A stretch of 64,000 nucleotides of DNA from Cladochytrium replicatum (lineage: Eukaryota; Chytridiomycota; Chytridiomycetes; Cladochytriales; Cladochytriaceae): positions 339,501 through 403,500 of the forward strand of contig JAHLKD010000040.1 in the NCBI GenBank assembly GCA_025526935.1. The letters are read 5' to 3'. Shown one piece after another: positions 58,714-64,000 of this stretch. The stretch's first letter is position 1; each line of letters begins with the position of its first letter. Position numbers and translations under genes: made by a program. The notes beneath the pieces were generated by a model. That model was not told the DNA's origin and did no database searches. It worked only from the letters and a program-made list of their open reading frames with translations.

Positions 58714-60396
58714 ATGCCTCGAACTACAAAGAAGCGAGCGTTAAAACAATCCAGACCATCATCTGAAAGAGAATCAAGTGCAGAACCTGTGACTGCACCT
58801 GAAACATCTCTGGCATCGGGTTCTGAAGTGGAAGAAGCAGAAGTTGGCCTTGATGTCAAATCGACAGATGTCAAATCGACAGCTCCTTCAAAGAAACCGG
58901 CGCGACGTGGTACTAAAGGGGATGCTGACTATTTGCTCATCGACGGACTCTGTCCTGCTTCAGACATACGACTTTGGTATCGAAAATTCAAAGCGAGCGG
59001 CCACAGCTACGACTCGGAGGACTTCATCAGCAACTGTCAAACAAATCGTGATGAATGCGGCCCAAGATTTGTTCTTCAAGGGTTGATCGACCGACTTAAC
59101 TCTGACAGCAAGCTAGTTCGTCAAGCCCTGAACGAAATTCATGATGAATGCAGTGGACGAACGGAGTTCATAACAGCAGCAAACGCCTATCGTATGGAGT
59201 GCTTGAAAAGCTCTTCCTTTCAGAAGGAAACAACATTTCTGGACTTTTACAGGCGGCAGGGACACAAGTACGGCATTTACAGAGGAATGCCCGTCACTGC
59301 AAAGGTTGACGAGTTCCAAGCGACCATCAAACGAGCAGATGAGGACCGTGAAAGGACAAAACAGGTCCTCAAACAGTCAGAACGACTGTTGAACATGACA
59401 AAAGATCTTGAAGAGACTGCAATGAACGAGAGAAGGACCCGCATCGCAGCAGAAGTGCGAGAGAAGGCTCTCATTGATGAATTGGGCAGGGCGGGTGCAT
59501 TGATTCAGCACGGCGAGCACGAAGAGCTAGCAAGATTCAGGGAGATCACCGCTGCAATGGAAAGGGAGAAGCAGGCAACTTCCCAGGAGATTTCACAATG
59601 GAAATCACGTGTGACCGCTCTGGAGGGAGAGCTTGCTGCTCTGAAACGACAGGCTGGTCATTCAGAAGCTGCAGCACCTGCGGTGCCAACATCAACAGGC
59701 GGCCTAATAAGCATATCGTCGGCTATCAAGGGGATTGGTAGAATTCCGAAGGTACATCGAACCAGTTCTCCAATGAGTTCCCTTGCATTGCTTAGCCTGC
59801 AGCAGCATCGTCGTACGGCTATCCTTTTGGTGAAAGAGGTCATCCAGGGTATCTGCTTCCAGATGCATAAGATCAATGAGGTTATTTATGACCTTAAATT
59901 GCCGTCTCTTCCACCATCAATCAAGTACGTCAATGTAAACTACGAAGTCCTCTCCCGAAATGAGTTTTTACGGCCCATATTTGTTGAATCAGACGACCGC
60001 TCAAGCCGAATATCAACTTCAAGTAGCAGTTCTCGGAGCAGCCTTACTCTTCTTAGGGTGCACATTTTGCTCGGAAACTGGATACGGCACAATAATTCGC
60101 TAAGTACGTCTGCCACTATCTATCGCATGTTCAGGGCATTAGTGGATGCTTATCCTTCTGAGTGGCTAAGGTTCTGGACAGCATACATCGGGCATCTTTC
60201 GTCCATAACGCTCCCTGAGGTGGATTGGAAACCTTGGAAGACAGGTTTAGCCAAGGATTTCATGCTTTCAAATGACGACATTGATCGGTTCATCAGGACT
60301 GGGTTGGCGAAGGACGTAACCAGTGGTGGATGGGACTCTGACGATATGAACCAGATACAGAAGCTGATTTGGGCTGTTCCACCTATCAACTTGTGA
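58714..60396 (+). CDS. Companion protein of the composite hAT element, intact, function unknown
   Basis: A 560-residue open frame. Residues 1-75 are Ser/Lys-rich with basic clusters (TTKKRALKQSRPSS, KKPARRGTK) that could direct it to the nucleus. Residues 75-200 form an acidic/polar region with spaced Cys (GLCPASDIRLWYRKFKASG, NCQTNRDECGPRF, DECSG). Residues of about 205-335 are strongly heptad-like coiled coil (TKQVLKQSERLLNMTKDLEE, VTALEGELAALKRQ). The C-terminal 220 residues look globular (IKGIGRIPKVHRTSS, ILLVKEVIQGICFQMHKINE, VLSRNEFLRPIFVESDD, WIRHNNSLSTSATIYRMFRA, DVTSGGWDSDDMNQIQKLIW). I recognise no known family. It is part of the element: full or partial copies occur seven times here, always beside the same arm or minisatellite. 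A role as accessory or regulatory factor for transposition is inference. Confidence 0.85.
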   Translation: MPRTTKKRALKQSRPSSERESSAEPVTAPETSLASGSEVEEAEVGLDVKSTDVKSTAPSKKPARRGTKGDADYLLIDGLCPASDIRLWYRKFKASGHSYDSEDFISNCQTNRDECGPRFVLQGLIDRLNSDSKLVRQALNEIHDECSGRTEFITAANAYRMECLKSSSFQKETTFLDFYRRQGHKYGIYRGMPVTAKVDEFQATIKRADEDRERTKQVLKQSERLLNMTKDLEETAMNERRTRIAAEVREKALIDELGRAGALIQHGEHEELARFREITAAMEREKQATSQEISQWKSRVTALEGELAALKRQAGHSEAAAPAVPTSTGGLISISSAIKGIGRIPKVHRTSSPMSSLALLSLQQHRRTAILLVKEVIQGICFQMHKINEVIYDLKLPSLPPSIKYVNVNYEVLSRNEFLRPIFVESDDRSSRISTSSSSSRSSLTLLRVHILLGNWIRHNNSLSTSATIYRMFRALVDAYPSEWLRFWTAYIGHLSSITLPEVDWKPWKTGLAKDFMLSNDDIDRFIRTGLAKDVTSGGWDSDDMNQIQKLIWAVPPINL

Positions 60397-60529
60397 TTGC
60401 TCAGTGGAGTTTTGTTTCTTTTAACGATAGTGTTTCTAAAATACACACTGTCCACACAGACACAAAGTGTTCATGTAAATATCCGTGGTCTAACTCAAAA
60501 TTCAATCAATCCTCTCCTGGGCAGCAAAA

Positions 60530-60653
60530 ACCCGGCGGGTCAGGGTCGGGTACGGGTTTCAACCACTTCGGGTCCGGGTATTCCCTTTGTACCCGTCAGT
60601 GACCCGGCGGGTCCCCAGACAAACACGACCCGACCCGGACCCGCCGAACCTTA
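60530..60653. repeat. GGGTC-rich terminal arm of copy 2
   Basis: Shorter form of the arm at 42561-42726, ending at the terminal repeat. Confidence 0.85.
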
Positions 60654-60661
60654 CTTCCATG
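60654..60661. repeat. Target site duplication, right (CTTCCATG)
   Basis: Second copy of the octamer at 54013-54020. From here the interrupted transposase gene of the older element continues. Confidence 0.95.
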
Positions 60662-61177
60662 GTGGTTTTTCAGATGCCGGAGAAAGTTTTTTGTTGATCC
60701 TGTCTTATCGACCTTCTGGCTCCACTTGCATTTCACAACCAAACATGTTCTCAGTCCATTATCAACCTTATAGTAATCCTTCGCTGTGCCCCCTCGACTA
60801 CCTCGACATGCTATCAACATCTGCGTCTGATGAAAGCATTGATGGTTGAACTGATCCAGCTGCAGGCTCCAGCACTGAAGAGTCAGCAAAACTAACGTCG
60901 GCAGGAAGCTCTGGTGCACGCTGAGAAGCCAGGCCCAACTCGCTGGAGTCATTGGAAGAAGATGTGGAGCTCAGCTCTCAAGCGCTGCGCTGTTGTTGGC
61001 ACCGTGTCCTGATAGACGTCCGCGTTTGTCCTGCATGCTGTTCCCCTCGCTGGACGCCTCTGAAATTTGGGGGGCTGGCAGACTTCGCTTCTGTGTGTCA
61101 AGCGGATGACTGTCCACCAGTCTTTGGCTTGCGTCGGACGCTGCCTTACACTTTGGTTTAACAAAGGCGGCGTCCAT
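60662..61177 (-). pseudogene. Transposase gene of the older inverted element, N-terminal part
   Basis: Reads MDAAFVKPKCKAASDASQRL from ATG 61177 inward to FLRHLKNHHGS at the insertion point, with frameshifts and small deletions in the Ser-rich region (about 60780-60980). Confidence 0.9.
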
Positions 61178-61299
61178 TTTTGCTGTGGTGTGGCTGGAAC
61201 GTCACTTACTCTAAGTGTCCAGGTGCACAGCAAGCACAGCTCTCGAGGTCTGTCGTGGTAGAAATTGTTTGTTATAGAACTTCCGTTGTGACTTCTTGG

Positions 61300-61520
61300 A
61301 AAGTGTCCAGGTGGACAGAATCGTATTGCTAGTAACATTGATAGAGAGGTTAGTGGTACTTGATAGAGATCACTGAAGTACCGTCAATGAGTTGAGAAAG
61401 TGTCTGGGTGGACAGAATTGTATTGCTAGTAACATTGATAGAGAGGTTAGTTGTACTTGATAGAGATCATTGAAATACCGTCAATGGTTGAGAAAGTGTC
61501 CCGGTGAACAGAAAATACAT
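61300..61520 (-). repeat. 97-bp minisatellite of the older inverted element, 5' block
   Basis: About two diverged units plus partials, in reverse orientation as expected for the inverted element. Confidence 0.85.
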
Positions 61521-61629
61521 GCCTTGATGTCTGTTGTGATGCAAATTGTTTGATACATACAAAACATATATTGCGTCTTCTTGGAAAGTGTCTGTGTGGA
61601 CAGAAAGAACAATAGCTTCGCTTTAGCTT

Positions 61630-61812
61630 CCCTATCACATCCGGTTTTACTCGGGTCTGATTTTTGACCCGAGAAGGGTATTCCCACTGGACCCGATACC
61701 TGACCCGGATCTGACCCAAAAATTTTCCATCAAAATCTGGCACTCAGGTCGGGTACATTTGGTCAATGGACCCGGACCCGACCCGAAAGACCCTAAAACC
61801 CGCCGATCCTTA
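61630..61812. repeat. GGGTC-rich terminal arm of the older inverted element
   Basis: Inverted copy of the arm at 35517-35691, ending CCCGCCGATCCTTA at 61812, the element's terminus. Confidence 0.88.
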
Positions 61813-61880
61813 CAGCAAGCTCTCCCTCTAGGGCAGTCACACGTGATTTCCATTGTGAAATCTGCTGGGAAGCTGCCTGC
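61813..61880 (-). pseudogene. Companion-gene fragment
   Basis: 68 bases from the TALEGELAALK region of the companion gene, trapped between the older element's terminus and a copia LTR. It shows that element inserted into yet another composite element. Confidence 0.8.
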
Positions 61881-62057
61881 TGTTAAGTATTTCGATTGAT
61901 GGACTTGGCCAATCCAGTCATTGATAGTACAAAACACAAATACCCGATATACAGAAATGTCACTCTTCACCAAGCAACATTTCTAACTATTGAACTAAAG
62001 CATATAGATGATGATCTATTACGAGTTTGGACACCTCCGGTTATTTCTTCATGGGTT
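61881..62057 (+). repeat. Copia LTR fragment (first 177 bp)
   Basis: Starts TGTTAAGTATTTCG and stops after CTTCATGGGTT, where an inverted LTR begins. Confidence 0.9.
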
Positions 62058-62942
62058 TGTAGAACAAAGCTGTGGGCTGGATCGTCAGGTTGTGTGTGTG
62101 AAAATTCACTGGTTAATCTTGCTAAGAGATGAATAAGAAGATTGCGAGTCACAAGTGCTAGCGCAAGAGAATGCTCCTTGTGTGTTTCGCCACAGGCTCC
62201 TTAAATAAGTGTACCGTCGTTTTGGCTTTTCCTTCCAGAAGATCTGGATCGCAGCGATAAGGTTTGACTCTTCTTCTCACAGGCGTAGCGAAGCATAATC
62301 ATGCGAAGCTGTGCGTGAGATCTAGCTCTCCTCAACAGGATTGTTGTCGCACATGATTCCCACAAACGCCTTAATCATATGTAAACCTTTGCTCTGATCT
62401 GATCCGGGCTTCACTTCTACAAGTGGATGATAGAAAGTAGTGACAGTTTACTATACCTATGGCTGGAATAAATATAACCCATGAAGAAATAACCGGAGGT
62501 GTCCAAACTCGTAATAGACCATCATTTATATGCTATAGTGTCCAAACTCGTCATAGATCATCATCTATATGCCTTAGTTCAATAGTTAGAAATGTTACTC
62601 GGTGAAGAGTGACATTTCTGTATATCGGGCGTTTGTGTTTTTGTACTATCAATGACTGGATTGGCCAAGTCCATCAATCGAAATACTTAACACACCCCCT
62701 CAGTCATTAGATAGGTACAACCGAGAGTATCACTCAACCGATCATATCTTTCTGTAAATGCTGAAGTTGATATTCCATTGAAATAAAGGTGAGTTGTATG
62801 GACATCCCCAGTCGGTTGTTCAAGATAGTATATTGAGTGAAGACTGACTGACTAGCCCCAACGAGCCCTTGTGTTTAAGGTATAATTTACTTCCAAGAGG
62901 TTTAGTTAAGATGTCCGCGATCATATCAGAAGTATCCACATG
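62058..62942 (-). mobile_element. Inverted copia fragment: LTR plus 3' end of pol
   Basis: 62058-62692 is a diverged LTR in reverse (TGTAGAACAAAGCTG ... AATACTTAACA) with an internal duplication of about 45 bases near 62510-62575 (GTGTCCAAACTCGT twice). 62693-62942 holds the complement of the polypurine tract and the end of pol (LTKPLGSKLYLKHKGSLGLV), cut off by the next LTR. Confidence 0.9.
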
Positions 62943-63154
62943 TGTTAAGTATTTCGATTGATGGACTTGGCCAATCCAGTCATTGATAGTACAAAAACAC
63001 AAACGCCCGATATACAGAAATGTCACTCTTCACTGAGCAACATTTCTAACTATTGAACTAAAGCATATAGATGATGATCTATTACGAGTTTGGATACCTC
63101 CAGTTATTTCTTCATGGGTTATATTTATTGCGGCCATAGGTATAGTAAACTGTC
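62943..63154 (+). repeat. Copia LTR fragment (first 212 bp)
   Basis: Starts TGTTAAGTATTTCG and ends TAGTAAACTGTC, directly abutted by the start of another full LTR. Confidence 0.92.
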
Positions 63155-64000
63155 TGTTAAGTATTTCGATTGATGGACTTGGCCAATCCAGTCATTGATA
63201 GTACAAAAACACAAACGCCCGATATACAGAAATGTCACTCTTCACTGAGCAACATTTCTAACTATTGAACTAAAGCATATAGATGATGATCTATTACGAG
63301 TTTGGATACCTCCGGGTATTTCTTCATGGGTTATATTTATTGCGGCCATAGGTATAGTAAACTGTCATTACTTTTCTATCATCCACTTGTAGAAGTGAAG
63401 CCCGGATCAGATCACAGCAAAGGTTTACATATGATTAACGCGTTCGTGGGAATCATGTGTGAGAACAATCCTGTTGAGGAGAGCTAGATCTCACGCACAG
63501 CTTAGCATGATTATGCTTCGCTACGCCTGTGAGAAGAAGAGTCAAACCTTATCGCTTCGATCCAGATCTTCCGGAAGGAAAAGCCAAAACGACAGTACAC
63601 TTATTTAAGGAGCCTGTGGCGATACACACAAGGAGCATTCTCTTGCGCTAGTACTTGTGACTCGCAATCTTCTTTATTCATCTCTTAGAAACATTAACCC
63701 GTGAATTAGCAACACACACAACCTGAGGATCCAGACCACAGCTTTGTTCAACACAATAGTTACGAATCGTTGCTTAACACATTTCTTTGGACAACAACGA
63801 CAAGATGGGTTCAGGATCGAATGACGCCACATCTTCGCGGCCGAATCCATTCACCGGTTAAAACGCTGCAGGATTTCGATCTGTACATGGAACAAGTGCA
63901 GACTTACGCAAACTTACGTGGCGGCGCTGGCACTATGCTTCTCCAAGAACCAATGGCTCTTCCTGATAATCCGAATTACGAGGCGGAAGGAAATCGCCCA
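63155..64000 (+). mobile_element. Copia element running off the right edge
   Basis: LTR 63155-63753 (599 bp, matching the complete element), then the same leader and gag start. Only the first 850 bases are in the window. Confidence 0.93.
63805..64000 (+). pseudogene. Copia gag start, frameshifted, partial
   Basis: ATG 63805 gives MGSGSNDATSSRPNPFTG and then stops: an extra T (CCGGTTAAAACGC against CCGGTAAAACGC at 46299) creates an in-frame TAA. The rest lies beyond the window. Confidence 0.88.

Larger units (their letters stand above)
54021..60653 (+). mobile_element. Composite hAT element, copy 2 (6.6 kb), with target duplication
   Basis: From TAAGGATCGGTGGGT (54021) to ACCCGCCGAACCTTA (60653), flanked by CTTCCATG on both sides. 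Order matches copy 1: arm, forward minisatellite (54189-54592), transposase gene, reverse minisatellite, forward block, companion gene, arm. The first arm and first minisatellite block are shorter than in copy 1. This copy gives the element's exact limits. Confidence 0.95.
44839..61812 (-). mobile_element. Older composite hAT element, inverted, split by two insertions
   Basis: Reading leftward from its terminus (61812, TAAGGATCGGCGGGTTTTAGG): GGGTC arm, minisatellite, transposase N-terminus (61177-60662), the insertion of copy 2 (54021-60653), transposase remainder (54012-52162), the copia insertion (45597-52156), the last 50 bases of the transposase gene (45591-45542, stop TAA), minisatellite, then companion-gene remnant. 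Removing both insertions restores one continuous element, which orders the events. Confidence 0.88.

Overview
The window is eukaryotic DNA, most likely from an early-diverging zoosporic (chytrid-like) fungus. The genes are split by many short introns of about 45 to 110 bases with GTRNGY...YAG ends. The gene set is fungal: Gpi13/PIG-O, condensin Smc2, NAC-beta, Mef2 and an Hst3/4-type sirtuin. Two membrane proteins look like the extracellular Cache-type sensors expanded in chytrids. The species assignment is inference.

The left half (1-29.8 kb) is ordinary gene space. In order it holds: a GPI ethanolamine-phosphate transferase (minus, running off the left edge); SMC2 (plus, 22 exons, with a start codon apparently split by an intron); a gene-poor stretch with a 64-bp tandem repeat and a WDR5-like relic; two tandem, diverged membrane sensor genes, one carrying frameshifts; a PH-like protein; NAC-beta; phosphomannose isomerase; a secreted NlpC/P60 protein with five cysteine modules; mitochondrial EF-G2; a two-domain coactosin/ADF protein; and a sirtuin. 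Exon models for SMC2, NAC-beta, PMI, the NlpC/P60 protein, MEF2, the ADF protein, the PH-like protein and the sirtuin all sum to whole codons.

The right half (30.8-64 kb) is a nest of transposons with no recognisable host gene. The main resident is a composite hAT-type element of about 6.6-7.2 kb. It has 15-bp imperfect terminal inverted repeats (TAAGGWTCGGYGGGT), GGGTC-rich terminal arms, arrays of a 97-bp minisatellite arranged as inverted blocks around a BED-finger hAT transposase gene, and a second 560-codon coiled-coil gene of unknown function. One copy (54021-60653) is bounded by a perfect 8-bp target duplication (CTTCCATG) and sits inside an older inverted copy of the same element. That older copy is also split by a complete Ty1/copia retrotransposon (45597-52156) with an open 1727-residue gag-pol, near-identical LTRs and a 5-bp target duplication (AATCC). 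A second hAT family and at least three more nested copia pieces fill the remainder.

The strongest candidate for an undescribed system is the two-gene, minisatellite-bearing hAT element. Its companion gene recurs in every copy and is the only intact gene in the youngest-looking copy, while all visible transposase copies carry lesions.
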